Shown here: one piece after another, positions 21,782 to 30,391 of the stretch
How positions within the stretch are numbered: position 1 is the stretch's first letter
Layout: every line of letters starts with the position of its first letter
Assembly: GCF_003130585.1 (NCBI RefSeq)
Contig: NZ_QFKX01000003.1
Span: forward strand, 1 to 64,000
Source of the DNA: Brachybacterium endophyticum
Lineage (GTDB): Bacteria > Actinomycetota > Actinomycetes > Actinomycetales > Dermabacteraceae
Length of the DNA: 64,000 nt
Direction of reading: 5' to 3'
Program-made: the position numbers and the translations under genes
The notes under the pieces: generated by a model
What the model saw: only the letters and a program-made list of their open reading frames with translations
Databases searched by the model: none
Told to the model about the DNA's origin: nothing

Positions 21782-22174
21782 GCTGCTCTCCGTACGGGCT
21801 CAGGGTTGTCCACCCAGTTTTCCACAGCTTCGCGGCATCTGGGGACAAGTGGTGGCTGACCACGCACGACGGTGCGACGGGGTGGCAGGATCACAGGGAG
21901 TGGACGCTTCGGGAGCCCGTGGGACCCCGCGTGATGCGCTCGGCGACGGTGAGAATCGCACCACAATCGGGCTGACCAGCGCCGTGTTCGTTGACCCCCT
22001 CGGCGGCCGAGCCTAGGATCGTGCAGTCGTCGCTGTGCCGTCCTCGAGGTCGGCGGAGTCGCACGGAGCAGGACCCTCCCGGGCCCGCACCGGTAGCGCC
22101 CGCCCCCGTGCTCGTGCAGCGGCCCCAGAGCCACCGCGAGAGGCACGCCCCTGTGCCGCGATCGAGGAGAACCG
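21782..22174. other. dnaA-rpmH divergent intergenic region
   Basis: This 390-base gap has no gene. DnaA-box-like TTGTCCACC (21806-21814) and TTTTCCACA (21818-21826) lie directly in front of dnaA and could mediate autorepression. The rpmH promoter (21991-22019) is at the right. Gene direction switches here from minus to plus, as expected beside the replication origin. Confidence 0.6.
21991..22019 (+). promoter_or_regulatory. rpmH promoter
   Basis: TTGACC (21991-21996) and TAGGAT (22014-22019) are separated by 17 bases, an excellent housekeeping sigma promoter. The predicted leader before rpmH is about 150 bases. It probably drives rpmH, rnpA and yidD, and possibly yidC. Confidence 0.65.
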
Positions 22175-22312
22175 ATGAGCAAGCGTACGTTCCAGCCGAA
22201 CAACCGCCGCCGCGCCCGCAAGCACGGCTTCCGCGCCCGCATGCGCACCCGCGCCGGCCGCGCCATCATCAACGCGCGCCGTTCCAAGGGCCGCTCCGAG
22301 CTGTCGGCCTGA
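22175..22312 (+). CDS. rpmH: 50S ribosomal protein L34
   Basis: 45 residues: [20 protein letters not shown], then [23 protein letters not shown], the full-length basic L34 sequence. It binds 23S rRNA in the large subunit. GAGGAGA lies upstream of ATG 22175. It heads the plus-strand cluster rpmH-rnpA-yidD-yidC. Confidence 0.99.
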   Translation: MSKRTFQPNNRRRARKHGFRARMRTRAGRAIINARRSKGRSELSA

Positions 22313-22348
22313 TCAGGCGGCTCGAGCGGTGAGCACGCAGGCCGGGCC

Positions 22349-22768
22349 ATGAACTGGTCCCGCCACCGCCTGCACACCGCGCAGCAGTTCCGCACCGCGA
22401 GCCGGCGCGGGGTGCGCGCAGCACGATCCCACGTGGTCGCCCACCTGGTCCTCCGTACGGAGGGGCCCCAGGAGGCCCGCGTGGGATTCGTCGTCTCCAC
22501 GAAGGTCGGCAACTCGGTGATCCGTCACCGGGTCACGCGGCGTCTGCGGGAGATCACCCGTGCGCACCTGGCGGAGATCCCGGAGAGCTCCGACCTCGTG
22601 CTGCGCACCCTTCCCGGGATTCAGGACGTCCCCTTCGCCGAGCTCGAGGAGCAGGTGGTCGGGGCACTCTCCAGTGCGCGTCGCAAGCTCGAGCGTCGCG
22701 GCGCCCGATCATCCTCCGAGGGCTCGTCGGCCGCGGCGTCGGCCCCTGCTCCCGGACCACGGGCATGA
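22349..22768 (+). CDS. rnpA: Ribonuclease P protein component
   Basis: 139 residues. The RnpA core is [20 protein letters not shown] followed by [12 protein letters not shown], with the conserved RNxxRR-like basic helix. A C-terminal extension of about 25 residues is rich in Ala/Ser/Pro. It assists the RNase P RNA in 5' maturation of tRNA precursors. ATG 22349 gives [20 protein letters not shown], the family opening. Its stop overlaps the yidD start (ATGA). Confidence 0.96.
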   Translation: MNWSRHRLHTAQQFRTASRRGVRAARSHVVAHLVLRTEGPQEARVGFVVSTKVGNSVIRHRVTRRLREITRAHLAEIPESSDLVLRTLPGIQDVPFAELEEQVVGALSSARRKLERRGARSSSEGSSAAASAPAPGPRA

Positions 22769-23067
22769 GCATCGCGGCGCAGGTCCTGCGCCTGCCGCGC
22801 CGGATCCTCATGCTGCCGGTGCGGGCCTACCAGCTGGGCATCTCGCCCTACACCCCGCCCGCCTGCCGCTATGACCCCGTGTGCTCGCAGTACGGCATGG
22901 ACGCCCTGCGTCGCCACGGCGCGATCAAGGGCAGCGCGCTGACCGCCTGGCGGATCGTGCGCTGCAACCCCTTCACGCGGGGAGGGATCGATCCCGTCCC
23001 CGCTCCCGGGATGTGGAGCAACCCACGCCCGGACCGTCACACCCGAGGGTGGACCCCGGCCCGTTAG
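22765..23067 (+). CDS. yidD: Membrane protein insertion efficiency factor YidD
   Basis: 100 residues. The family core is [20 protein letters not shown], then [29 protein letters not shown], with the cysteine pattern of YidD. It is a membrane-associated amphipathic protein that aids YidC-dependent insertion. It overlaps rnpA by four bases (ATGA), so it is translationally coupled. The last 20 residues are outside the conserved domain. Confidence 0.95.
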   Translation: MSIAAQVLRLPRRILMLPVRAYQLGISPYTPPACRYDPVCSQYGMDALRRHGAIKGSALTAWRIVRCNPFTRGGIDPVPAPGMWSNPRPDRHTRGWTPAR

Positions 23068-23152
23068 GGCCTACCCTTGTCCGAGACCCCGACCCGCAGC
23101 CGTCACATCGCATGAACGACATGCGCCTACCGACGGCAGGAAGATCAGGCCG

Positions 23153-24268
23153 ATGCCGAACATTCTCTACCCCATCGAGTGGGCCGTCGCATGGATCATG
23201 GTGCTCTTCCACCGGTTCCTCGACCTCTTCATGGACGGCAGTTCGGGCTGGACCTGGCTGCTGTCGATCGTGGGTCTGACCGTCGTGGTCCGCACCCTGA
23301 TCACGCCGCTGTTCGTGCGGCAGATCCGCTCCTCGCGCGCGATGCAGGCCGTGGCTCCCCAGCTGAAGGCCGTGCAGAAGAAGTACAAGGGGAAGACGGA
23401 TCAGGCGTCGCGCCAGGCCATGAGCGAGGAGACCATGGCCATCTACCGCGAGGCCGGGGCGAACCCGCTCTCCTCGTGCCTGCCGCTGCTGCTGCAGATG
23501 CCGATCTTCTTCGCCCTGTTCCGCGTGCTGTTCTACAAGCTCAAGGACGCTGCGAACGGACAGCCCTTCGGGCCGCTCACCCACGAGCTCGCCTCGAACG
23601 CGTACCACGCGACGCTCTTCGGCGACGTGACCATCGCCGACAGCTTCCTGCGCACGGCCGACACCGGTGACGGGTCGAGCATCTCGACGAAGATCGTCGC
23701 CGGCGTCATCATCGCCCTGATGTGCCTGGGCTCCTTCATCACCCAGAAGGAGCTGACCATGCGCAACATGCCGCCGTCAGCCCTCGAGGGACCGATGGCG
23801 AGCACCCAGAAGATGATGATGTACATGCTCCCGTTCGTCTACGTGATCACGGGACCGGGCATGCCGATCGGTGTGCTCATGTACTGGCTCACGACGACGG
23901 TCTGGACCCTGGGCCAGCAGGCGATCGTGGTCTACACCTATCCGACCCCCGGTTCGCCGGCCGCGACCGCGCACCAGACGCGCGTGAACGCCAAGCGCGA
24001 GAAGAAGGGTCTCGAGCCGATCGACCTGACCCCCAAGAAGCCCACGGTCGTCGACGATGACGCCCCGATCCGGGTGCAGCCCAAGGCCAACAAGGGCGGG
24101 AAGAAGATGTCCGACGCGGAGCGCCTGGAGGCGGCTCGCGAGGCCCGTCGCAAGGCCCAGGAGGAGCGCAGGACCCAGCGCGAGTCCCAGCAGGCCGACG
24201 GCAGTGGCAACGGATCGAAGAAGTCCGGCAACGCCTTGCAGAAGAAGGGCTCGAAGCGCGGCCGCTGA
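23153..24268 (+). CDS. yidC: Membrane protein insertase YidC
   Basis: 371 residues, the Oxa1-like form without a large periplasmic domain. Five hydrophobic segments are seen, beginning with WAVAWIMVLFHRFLDLF. The conserved core is TPLFVRQIRSSRAMQAVAPQ with SSCLPLLLQMPIFFALFRVL. The last 110 residues are highly charged (Lys/Arg/Glu) and cytoplasmic, as expected for ribosome contact. It inserts membrane proteins alone or with SecYEG. GGAAG lies upstream of ATG 23153. Confidence 0.97.
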   Translation: MPNILYPIEWAVAWIMVLFHRFLDLFMDGSSGWTWLLSIVGLTVVVRTLITPLFVRQIRSSRAMQAVAPQLKAVQKKYKGKTDQASRQAMSEETMAIYREAGANPLSSCLPLLLQMPIFFALFRVLFYKLKDAANGQPFGPLTHELASNAYHATLFGDVTIADSFLRTADTGDGSSISTKIVAGVIIALMCLGSFITQKELTMRNMPPSALEGPMASTQKMMMYMLPFVYVITGPGMPIGVLMYWLTTTVWTLGQQAIVVYTYPTPGSPAATAHQTRVNAKREKKGLEPIDLTPKKPTVVDDDAPIRVQPKANKGGKKMSDAERLEAAREARRKAQEERRTQRESQQADGSGNGSKKSGNALQKKGSKRGR

Positions 24269-24354
24269 GGCCCGCTCGCCCGTGCCGACAGCGGCGAGAG
24301 CCCCAGCTCGCGATCGGCGTCGGGCATGCCATCCACCCCCTCAGGAGACACATC

Positions 24355-25062
24355 ATGACCCAGTCCCATTCCTCATCCGAGTCCGCCGTCGAGGCCGCTG
24401 ACGCACCCCACGAGGACCCTGCCGCCCCCGAGGAGACCGTCGTCGCGGACACCGCCGAGTCCGTCCAGGACGCCGAGGTCACCGATGCCGAGGTCGGCGA
24501 CGCCGAGGCCGATCAGATCGTCGCCGGGGAGTCGGAGAGCGACGGGTCGGAGGAGGCCGACGGGAGCTCCGAGGAGGCCGGGAGCGGCTCCCAGGAGCAC
24601 GTCAAGGGCCTCGAGGAGGAGGGCGACATCGCCGCCGACTACCTCGAGGAGCTCCTGGACATCGCCGATCTCGACGGGGACATCGACATCGATGTCGACG
24701 GCGACCGTGCGTCCGTGGAGATCCGCGGCGCCGACCGCCTGGCGCGACTGAACCGGCCCAAGGGCGAGCTGCTGGACGCCCTCCAGGAGCTCGCGCGATT
24801 GGCCGTCCAGACCCGCACGGGCAACCGCTCGCGACTCATGCTCGACATCGGTGGCTTCCGCGCGGAGCGCAAGGAGGACCTCGAGGGCCTGGCCGAGGAT
24901 GCTGTCGCCAAGGCCGGGGAGACCGGTCAGCCGGTGCCGCTGCGGCCCATGAACCCCTTCGAGCGCAAGGTCGTCCACGATGTCGCGAAGGAGGCCGGTC
25001 TGCGCTCCGAGTCCGATGGCGACGGCAAGGACCGCCACGTCGTGATCTACCCCGCCTCCTGA
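24355..25062 (+). CDS. khpB: RNA-binding protein Jag/KhpB (KH and R3H domains)
   Basis: 235 residues. An acidic low-complexity N-terminus (1-85) is followed by a KH-like domain (about 95-165: VEIRGADRLARLNRPKGELL, then ALQELARLAVQTRTG) and an R3H domain (about 170-235: RPMNPFERKVVHDVAKEAGL). The Jag_N domain of Firmicutes is missing; the acidic stretch takes its place. KhpB binds small RNAs and mRNAs with KhpA in other bacteria. Its stop shares a base with the rsmG start (TGATG), so translation is coupled. Confidence 0.93.
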   Translation: MTQSHSSSESAVEAADAPHEDPAAPEETVVADTAESVQDAEVTDAEVGDAEADQIVAGESESDGSEEADGSSEEAGSGSQEHVKGLEEEGDIAADYLEELLDIADLDGDIDIDVDGDRASVEIRGADRLARLNRPKGELLDALQELARLAVQTRTGNRSRLMLDIGGFRAERKEDLEGLAEDAVAKAGETGQPVPLRPMNPFERKVVHDVAKEAGLRSESDGDGKDRHVVIYPAS

Positions 25063-25772
25063 TGGCGGAGGTCGAGCGGGCCCACGGGCCGGCCCTCCCG
25101 GAGCACCTTCGTGAGGTCGCGGGACGTCTGCTGGGGGATCGCCTCGAGCTGGCGGAGCGTTTCGTCGCGATGCTCGCGACGGACGGTCTCGAGCGCGGAT
25201 TGATCGGTCCGCGCGAGGTGGACCGGCTGTGGGAACGCCACGTGATCAACTGCGCCCTGCTGGTGGACGCGATAGGTCCGGAGGCGCGCACCCTTGCCGA
25301 CATCGGCTCCGGGGCGGGGCTGCCCGGCGTGGTCCTCGCCATCGCTCGGCCTGACCTGCGGATCACTCTTGTGGAGACCATGCAGCGTCGTGCCGTCTGG
25401 CTCGAGGAGGTCACGGACGTGCTCGGTCTGGACGTCGAGGTCGTGCGTGCACGCGCGGAGGATCTGCACGGAGACCGCACTTTCGACGTGGTCACCGCGC
25501 GCGCCGTCGCCGCCCTGGGGAAGCTCGCCGGATGGACCCTTCCCCTGGTCTCCGACGGTGGCGAGCTGCTGGCCCTCAAGGGCATCTCCGCGGCCGACGA
25601 GATCGAGGCCGCGGGGAAGGCCCTGCGCCGCGTCAAGGGCACCGATCCCCAGGTGCTGACCCTCGGCTCGGGAGAGGTCGAGGTTCCTACTACAGTGGTC
25701 CGGGTGCGCCGGGGCCCGTCGACGACGGACCCGCATGCCGCTGGGACGAGGAAGGGAGAGGGACGTGGCTGA
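25062..25772 (+). CDS. rsmG: 16S rRNA (guanine527-N7)-methyltransferase RsmG
   Basis: 236 residues. The SAM-binding site is LADIGSGAGLPGVVLAIARP (about 76-95), preceded by the family block LWERHVINCALLVDAIG and followed by TARAVAALGKLAGW. It methylates G527 of 16S rRNA; loss of this activity gives low-level streptomycin resistance in other species. Its 3' end overlaps the parA start by eight bases, the usual gidB-parA arrangement. Confidence 0.96.
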   Translation: MAEVERAHGPALPEHLREVAGRLLGDRLELAERFVAMLATDGLERGLIGPREVDRLWERHVINCALLVDAIGPEARTLADIGSGAGLPGVVLAIARPDLRITLVETMQRRAVWLEEVTDVLGLDVEVVRARAEDLHGDRTFDVVTARAVAALGKLAGWTLPLVSDGGELLALKGISAADEIEAAGKALRRVKGTDPQVLTLGSGEVEVPTTVVRVRRGPSTTDPHAAGTRKGEGRG

Positions 25773-26688
25773 GAGCCGCAGCCGATCCGCCGGGAGCACC
25801 GGGAACATGGACGACACCCCTCTCATGCGCCAGCTCGCCCGGGACCATGCCCGCCGACGGGAATTGGAGGGACTCGTGTTCGATGCTCCCGAGAGCACGC
25901 GCGTGATCACCGTCGCCAACCAGAAGGGCGGCGTGGGCAAGACCTCCACGACCGTGAACCTGGCGGCGGCCCTGGCGATGGGCGGACTGAAGGTCCTGGT
26001 CATCGACATGGACCCGCAGGGCAACGCCTCCACCGCCCTGGGCGTGGATCACCGGTCCGAGGTGGCAGGGATGTACGACGTGCTCGTCGAGTCGACCCCG
26101 CTGGAGGACGTGGTCCAGGAGGTCGGCGAGGTCGAGGGCATGCTGTGCGCCCCCGCCACGATCGATCTCTCGGGCGCGGAGATCGAGCTGGTCTCGATGG
26201 TCGCTCGCGAGAACCGTCTGCGCGGCTCGATCCGCGACTACCTCGCCTCCCGGGAGACCGATGGTGGCCAGCGTCTGGACTACGTCCTGATCGACTGCCC
26301 GCCGAGCCTGGGCCTGCTGACCGTGAACTCTCTGGTCGCGGCCCGCGAGGTGCTGATCCCGATCCAGGCGGAGTACTACGCACTCGAAGGGCTGACGCTA
26401 CTGCTGAAGAACATCGATCTGCTGCGCCAGCACCTGAACCCCGAGCTCGAGGTCTCCTCAATCCTGCTGACGATGTACGACGCCCGCACCCGGCTCGCCG
26501 CGCAGGTCGCCCAGGACGTGCGCACGCACTTCCCGGATCAGACCTTCGAGACCACGATCCCGCGGTCGGTCCGGATCTCCGAGGCGCCGAGCTATGGCCA
26601 GACGGTGTTGTCGTACGATCCCACGAGCAGCGGAGCGCTGGCCTATCGGGCAGCAGCTCGGGAGATCTCCACTCGTCCCGCCCCTTGA
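25765..26688 (+). CDS. parA: Chromosome-partitioning ATPase ParA (Soj)
   Basis: 307 residues. The deviant Walker A motif is ANQKGGVGKTSTTVNLAAAL (about residues 46-65). Walker A' VLVIDMDPQGNAST and Walker B YVLIDCPPSLGLL follow. ParA-ATP dimers coat the nucleoid and pull ParB-parS complexes apart. I chose GTG 25765 (MAESRSRSAG) because AAGGGAGAGG precedes it at a normal distance; the in-frame ATG 25735 would lie deep in rsmG. parB follows after 100 bases. Confidence 0.97.
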   Translation: MAESRSRSAGSTGNMDDTPLMRQLARDHARRRELEGLVFDAPESTRVITVANQKGGVGKTSTTVNLAAALAMGGLKVLVIDMDPQGNASTALGVDHRSEVAGMYDVLVESTPLEDVVQEVGEVEGMLCAPATIDLSGAEIELVSMVARENRLRGSIRDYLASRETDGGQRLDYVLIDCPPSLGLLTVNSLVAAREVLIPIQAEYYALEGLTLLLKNIDLLRQHLNPELEVSSILLTMYDARTRLAAQVAQDVRTHFPDQTFETTIPRSVRISEAPSYGQTVLSYDPTSSGALAYRAAAREISTRPAP

Positions 26689-26788
26689 CCTGCGGCGTAG
26701 GACGCCGAAGAGATCTTGACCCCCATGATGGGTTCACGCGGCAGGGATGCTTCGAGAATCCGGACGATCATTGAGCAGTGAGGATGCC

Positions 26789-28870
26789 ATGACGCAGAAG
26801 CGAGGACTCGGACGAGGTCTGGGTGCGCTGATCCCCGGGGGATCGTCGACCCCCGCCGAGCAGCCTCTGCGCACGCGCAGCCATCCGCGGACCTCGGCCG
26901 ATCCGGGAGAGCCCGGCGCCAGCAGTCGCCCGGTCGACATGTTCTTCTCCGGCGATCCCGCCGAGGCAGGCGCTCAGGAGCGTGAGCGCGGCGTGCGCGG
27001 CGACATCGCCGGAGACATGGCACGGGACGCCCGCAAGAAGCGTGCGGCCTCGCGCACCTCCTCGCGAGCGAACCGTGGGCGCAGCAGCATCGCGGAACGC
27101 ACGGTCGAGCCCGCCGCGGCGCCGAGCGCGAGCACCGAGGACGCCCCGGCCACGAGCACGTCGCAGAAGACCCCGTCCGACGCGTCGACCACCACCGCCC
27201 GGACCGCGTCGGCGGGGAAGAAGAGCACCAAGGGGACGCAGGCCGACACGTCGACCGACAGCACGTCCTCGACCGCGCGTGCGTCTGCCCCCACGGCGTC
27301 GACCAGCAAGACCTCGACGTCCAAGGCCTCCACGTCCAAGAGTTCGACGTCGAAGACCTCCACGTCGAAGAGCTCGACGACCGGGAGCACTGCGAAGAGG
27401 AGCTCGACGACCTCGTCCGGCCCGACGTCGTCGAAGACCGCCGGGAGTACGACCGCTGCGGACAAGACCCCCGCCAGGACGGCCGAGAAGGCTCCAGCGA
27501 GGACGGCGGAGAAGGCGTCCACGAAGACGTCGGACAAGGCGCCCACGAAGACCGCCGAGAAGGCGCCCTCGGCGGCTTCCGCACCGAAGAAGCAGACGGA
27601 GACGCCCCCGACGCCGGAGCCTGCCGCAGCGGAGGCCACGACGGCGGAGACATCGCCGCATCCGACTCCGGAAGCGTCCGCACCGAAGGACGGCCGGTCC
27701 CTCGAGGACAGCCCCGTCGTCGACGTCCAGCCCGGACATCGCTTCCCCGCACGCGAGGAAACATCCGCGGCTCCCGACGACGATGCCGTTGCTGCTCCGT
27801 CCGAGCCGGTCTCCACCGAGGACGCCGTCGAGAGCAGCTCGTCGGATGCGGAGCCCGCCGAGGACACCGACGTCACTGCCGGCCCGGAACAGGGTTCGGA
27901 TCCGACTCCGGAATCGCAGGTGGACGAGGGTCAGGACCAGGCTCGTCCGGGTGAGCGACCGAGCGCTGAGGACGATGCCGAGTCCCGCCGAGAAGAAGAC
28001 TCCGTCGCCCTGGAGGGTGACAACGATCTGATGCCCGTCCCCGGGGCCGAGTTCGCCGAGATCCCGATCCACGAGATCCGTGAGAACCCGCGCAACCCCC
28101 GTACCGATTTCGACGACGACCAGCTCGACGAGCTCGCTTTCTCCCTTCGCGAGGTCGGCGTCCTGCAGCCGGTCGTGGTGCGCCCGATCCAGGTCAGCGA
28201 TGCCGGTGAGTCGTTCGAGCTCGTCATGGGTGAGCGTCGCTGGCGCGCGGCGCGCCGGGCAGGTCTCGAGACCATCCCCGCCATCATCCGTGCGACCAGC
28301 GACGACGATCTGCTCCGAGACGCTCTGCTGGAGAACCTGCACCGCACGGAGCTGAACCCCCTCGAAGAGGCGGCTGCGTACCAGCAGCTTCTCGAGGACT
28401 TCGGGTGCACACAGGACGAGCTGGCGGATCGTATCGGCCGTTCGCGCCCGCAGATCTCCAACACGTTGCGGCTGATGCGCCTTCCCGCGCTCGTGCAGAG
28501 GCGACTCGCGAGCGGGGCCCTGTCCGCCGGGCACGCTCGCGCTCTCCTTGCCGTAGAGGACCCCCGTCTGCAGGAAGAGTTGGCACAGAGGATCGTGGCG
28601 GACGGTCTGTCCGTGCGCGAGACCGAGCGTCTGGCCTCTCGCGGCACCGAGCCGGCGTCCGCGGGTCCCAACCGTCGTCGGACGAGCTACAACCCGCGCG
28701 TCGTGGACCTCACCAGCCGGCTGTCGAACCGACTGGAAGCACCGGTGAAGATCGACGTCGGCAAGCGCAAGGGTCGGATCACGATGGAGTTCACCAACCT
28801 CGATGATCTCGAGCGACTGGCTGAGCGCATCGGGCTGGAGCTCGGGGAGGGCTTCTCCCCTCAGGAGTAG
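26789..28870 (+). CDS. parB: Chromosome-partitioning protein ParB with giant low-complexity insert
   Basis: 693 residues, about twice the usual 300-380. The ParA-interacting N-terminus is MTQKRGLGRGLGALIPGG. Residues of roughly 85-410 are Ser/Thr/Lys/Ala-rich, then acidic, with STSK and ARTAEKAP-type repeats. The ParB/CTPase core begins near residue 421 (EFAEIPIHEIRENPRNPR), with GERRWRAARRAG (about 479) and ENLHRTELNPLEEA (about 515). The parS-reading helix-turn-helix is at about 541-566 (TQDELADRIGRSRPQISNTL). The C-terminal dimer domain ends ERLAERIGLELGEGF. It loads at parS and slides as a CTP-bound clamp. GAGGA precedes ATG 26789. A parS array lies directly downstream. Confidence 0.96.
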   Translation: MTQKRGLGRGLGALIPGGSSTPAEQPLRTRSHPRTSADPGEPGASSRPVDMFFSGDPAEAGAQERERGVRGDIAGDMARDARKKRAASRTSSRANRGRSSIAERTVEPAAAPSASTEDAPATSTSQKTPSDASTTTARTASAGKKSTKGTQADTSTDSTSSTARASAPTASTSKTSTSKASTSKSSTSKTSTSKSSTTGSTAKRSSTTSSGPTSSKTAGSTTAADKTPARTAEKAPARTAEKASTKTSDKAPTKTAEKAPSAASAPKKQTETPPTPEPAAAEATTAETSPHPTPEASAPKDGRSLEDSPVVDVQPGHRFPAREETSAAPDDDAVAAPSEPVSTEDAVESSSSDAEPAEDTDVTAGPEQGSDPTPESQVDEGQDQARPGERPSAEDDAESRREEDSVALEGDNDLMPVPGAEFAEIPIHEIRENPRNPRTDFDDDQLDELAFSLREVGVLQPVVVRPIQVSDAGESFELVMGERRWRAARRAGLETIPAIIRATSDDDLLRDALLENLHRTELNPLEEAAAYQQLLEDFGCTQDELADRIGRSRPQISNTLRLMRLPALVQRRLASGALSAGHARALLAVEDPRLQEELAQRIVADGLSVRETERLASRGTEPASAGPNRRRTSYNPRVVDLTSRLSNRLEAPVKIDVGKRKGRITMEFTNLDDLERLAERIGLELGEGFSPQE
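27309..27378 (+). repeat. Short tandem repeats coding STSK units in parB
   Basis: Imperfect 12-15 base repeats of the form ACSTCSACGTCSAAG encode about five (T/S)STSK units in the disordered ParB linker. Confidence 0.7.
27473..27568 (+). repeat. Four 24-base repeats in parB
   Basis: Four imperfect 24-base units encode ARTAEKAP, ARTAEKAS, TKTSDKAP and TKTAEKAP. These are lysine-rich octapeptides like those in DNA-binding tails of histone-like proteins. Confidence 0.7.
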
Positions 28871-28886
28871 TGCCCGTACGAACCAC

Positions 28887-28926
28887 GGGGCTCCTTCTCG
28901 CGTCGAGCGGGGAGGGGCCCCTTTTT
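28887..28926 (+). terminator. parB terminator
   Basis: The hairpin GGGGCTCC / GGGGCCCC is followed by TTTTT, a classical intrinsic terminator 17 bases after the parB stop. Confidence 0.8.
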
Positions 28927-29027
28927 GGTGCTGTGGGAGCCGGGTCCCGGATCGTCTGGCGCAGGTGTGCAATCCCGGGTAGCCACTTCGCGGGCATGGC
29001 TAGTCCGCGTGAAGCGAAGGGCGCCGG

Positions 29028-29059
29028 TAATACAATCTCTGATACAAAAGTGTGGTAAC
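29028..29059. other. AT-rich island
   Basis: Only 10 of 32 bases are G or C, in DNA that is otherwise strongly GC-rich. It could be an unwinding element or a promoter; nothing downstream needs a promoter. Confidence 0.4.
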
Positions 29060-29176
29060 TGCACGAAGGGCCTGGCCAGCGGGTTCGGCTGTCTGATACG
29101 CAGTGTCTCGTTGGTGGAGAGAACGTATAGGGGTCAGGTGAGCCCGTGTTGGAGAGTCGGGCTTCGCGGGATCAGG

Positions 29177-29190
29177 GTTTCCCGTGAAAC
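29177..29190. promoter_or_regulatory. parS-like site 1
   Basis: GTTTCCCGTGAAAC differs by one base from the parS core GTTTCACGTGAAAC. Confidence 0.7.
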
Positions 29191-29278
29191 CCCCTCCCCT
29201 GGGGCTAGGTCGCGCCCCAGCTTCTCGGGTAGCGGCCCGCAGTCAGATCCGCCTACTGTGCTGAGGGCTCGCTTCACG

Positions 29279-29292
29279 GTTTCACGTGGAAC
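29279..29292. promoter_or_regulatory. parS-like site 2
   Basis: GTTTCACGTGGAAC has one difference from the parS core. Confidence 0.75.
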
Positions 29293-29341
29293 TGCAGCTG
29301 TATGCGAACGTCGGTGGCGCCTCGCGTGGCACTGCTTCTAA

Positions 29342-29355
29342 GTTCCACGTGAAAC
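29342..29355. promoter_or_regulatory. parS-like site 3
   Basis: GTTCCACGTGAAAC fits GTTNCACGTGAAAC exactly and is the best site of the array. Confidence 0.8.
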
Positions 29356-29506
29356 CGCTCGCACTCGGTGAGGTCACCTCGTCTGCACTGAGGACCAACT
29401 CACGCGTCTTTGCTGCAAGACGGATTCCAGTCCGCCCCCAAATGCCGCGGCGTGCTACGGCTCAACAGGAGGGACGACGATCGCGAGGCGGTGGCACAAC
29501 CCCTCC

Positions 29507-29520
29507 GTTCCACGTGGAAC
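29507..29520. promoter_or_regulatory. parS-like site 4
   Basis: GTTCCACGTGGAAC is a perfect palindrome, with one difference from GTTNCACGTGAAAC. Confidence 0.75.
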
Positions 29521-29633
29521 GTCGGTGCTCACCGGCGACACCACGCCTCCCTAAGCATGGCGCTCAGCACACCGAGCCCGTCCGAGCGCAGCTTCAGACC
29601 TGGACGGGCCGCTTTCGGACGTTGCCCACACAC

Positions 29634-29647
29634 GTTTCAGGTGCAAC
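29634..29647. promoter_or_regulatory. Weak parS-like site 5
   Basis: GTTTCAGGTGCAAC has two differences, including the central CACGTG, so it is probably weak or a relic. Confidence 0.45.
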
Positions 29648-29816
29648 TGGCCGCCCTCCAAGGGGTCATCGGTGGCCAGATCGTCAGGCTCTCTATGGAG
29701 CCCAACCGGACCGCGAGGCACTGCTGCGCGGGCCGAGGTGCTGCCGTTGTCTTCCTCGTACTGGCGGGCATGCGCTGCGCGGGGTGTCCCAGAGCGATGG
29801 CCTTACGCAACGCTTT

Positions 29817-29830
29817 GATTCACGTGAAAC
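29817..29830. promoter_or_regulatory. parS-like site 6
   Basis: GATTCACGTGAAAC has one difference from the core; an identical site starts 37 bases further on. Confidence 0.75.
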
Positions 29831-29853
29831 GTACCCGTCACAGGCAACGCTCT

Positions 29854-29867
29854 GATTCACGTGAAAC
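29854..29867. promoter_or_regulatory. parS-like site 7
   Basis: GATTCACGTGAAAC is identical to site 6; the two lie within a short direct repeat. Confidence 0.75.
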
Positions 29868-30042
29868 CGATCGGTCTCTCGCTCCACCCTGATTCATGCG
29901 AGGCGTGGCGCTCCATCGCGATGGCCGGACAAGGTCACTTCACCCCGTGTCGCGACTATGTGCCGTGTCTTTGTTGAACACTCGAGCCACTTTCGCTGCC
30001 CTCGCTCACGGAGACGGCCGATCCTCAGGCTGACACCGCACC

Positions 30043-30056
30043 GTTTCACGTGCAAC
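30043..30056. promoter_or_regulatory. parS-like site 8
   Basis: GTTTCACGTGCAAC has one difference from the core. Confidence 0.7.
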
Positions 30057-30187
30057 GCACGTACCTAGCAGGCTGAGCCGCATGAGATCCATGCGTGCGT
30101 CACCAACGACCGCCTTGAGCGCTCGCGCGAGCAGAACTGCAGATGGCTTGTGCGACTGTCTACGTGACGCATGGTCTGGCTTGGCTT

Positions 30188-30201
30188 GTTCCACGTGGAA
30201 C
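30188..30201. promoter_or_regulatory. parS-like site 9
   Basis: GTTCCACGTGGAAC is a perfect palindrome, identical to site 4. Confidence 0.75.
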
Positions 30202-30391
30202 GCCCCGAGTGCAGAAGCGCGCTCGTAGGGCGAGAGGGAGCGCGGCGCCGTACGTGGTCCATGGGCATGGATGCCGTCGACGGAAAGCATTGGTGACCTG
30301 GGGTTATGTGGCTCTGCAGCACCAACTCTGAAGACTCGACCTAGCACCCGACTGCCTCGTATCGGAGGGCAGGAGTGGGTCGTGAGCTGTA

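Noticed and set aside
29891-29904. GATTCATGCGAGGC as an eleventh parS site
   Set aside because: It shares only the left half with parS, and the central CACGTG is lost.
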